A stretch of DNA of 64,000 bases from a virus. The stretch is taken from the IMG/VR virus record IMGVR_UViG_3300030333_008459, positions 1 through 64,000 of that record; one strand, given 5' to 3'. Shown here piece after piece: positions 63,957 through 64,000 of the stretch (within the stretch, counting starts at the first letter, position 1; the number at the start of each line of letters is the position of its first letter). The notes below the pieces were generated by a model, which saw only the letters and a program-made list of their open reading frames with translations, searched no databases and was not told the origin of the DNA. A program made the position numbers and the translations under genes.

Positions 63957-64000
63957 TATCTAGTTACTTGATATCCTAGCCCACTGCCGTCTATTCCACC

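Noticed and set aside
1-64000. tRNA or other structured RNA genes in the gaps
   Set aside because: The gaps are nearly all shorter than a tRNA gene. The longest (45253-45488) holds promoters and small dyads but no cloverleaf-like sequence.

Overview
This window is a piece of a large, AT-rich, tailed-phage (Caudoviricetes) genome. The evidence is a 2347-residue tape measure protein, tail-tube-like proteins, tail assembly chaperones, a repetitive tail fibre, and phage-type replication, nucleotide and late-transcription genes (DNA polymerase III alpha, DnaB-like helicase, DnaG-like primase, RecA/UvsX-like recombinase, SSB, class I ribonucleotide reductase, a small sigma factor). Head genes and the packaging terminase are not in the window, so it is only part of the genome. 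The host is not identifiable from the sequence. Heptose- and LPS-type sugar genes point to a Gram-negative bacterium. I saw no tRNA, rRNA, CRISPR array, integrase, transposase or reverse transcriptase.

Layout. (1) 1-6308, plus strand: the 3' part of a repeat-built tail fibre, a LamG/arabinofuranosidase-like tail protein, a small acidic protein and a GT-A-like glycosyltransferase. (2) 6284-45252, one long minus-strand block. In transcription order it holds ribonucleotide reductase (45.2-42.6 kb); a 16-kb sugar island of about ten glycosyltransferases and a dozen sugar-nucleotide enzymes (42.2-26.1 kb); a compact replication/recombination operon (26.1-16.5 kb); a ClpA/ClpC-like unfoldase; a degenerate kinase-fold protein; a conserved phage protein with a DUF5872-type domain; a putative ssDNA-binding protein; glycosyltransferases; a candidate annealing protein; and small genes. 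(3) 45.25-45.46 kb: a divergent regulatory region with consensus promoters and palindromes. (4) 45.49-48.26 kb, plus strand: sigma factor, SSB, glycosyltransferase, Hsp20, small FmdB-like protein. (5) 60.3-48.26 kb, minus strand: tail chaperones, tape measure and three tail proteins. (6) 60.35-64 kb, plus strand: connector/tail proteins and a major tail protein.

Genes are packed with ATGA or TAATG overlaps, and no gap of 300 bases or more lacks a gene. Both convergent junctions (6.3 kb and 48.26 kb) have overlapping gene ends. Four good sigma70-type promoters at transcription-unit heads all have exactly 16-bp spacers. Two of them leave essentially no 5' leader.

How it works together. Early transcription probably uses host RNA polymerase at the TTGA..-N16-TATAAT promoters. 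The phage sigma factor, preceded by a consensus host-type promoter and by two T4-late-like TATAAATA boxes, could switch on the structural genes. Replication uses an unusual polymerase III alpha split into PHP, exonuclease and polymerase genes. The sugar island, including both halves of an HldE-like heptose pathway, could remodel host surface glycans or decorate virions.

The most novel-looking items are the split polymerase, a tape measure protein with a PD-(D/E)XK-like insert and repeated GYIPNF motifs, a phage Clp ATPase that keeps a ClpP-docking VGF loop, a heptosyltransferase fold split between two genes, and a likely -1 frameshift joining the tail chaperone genes.
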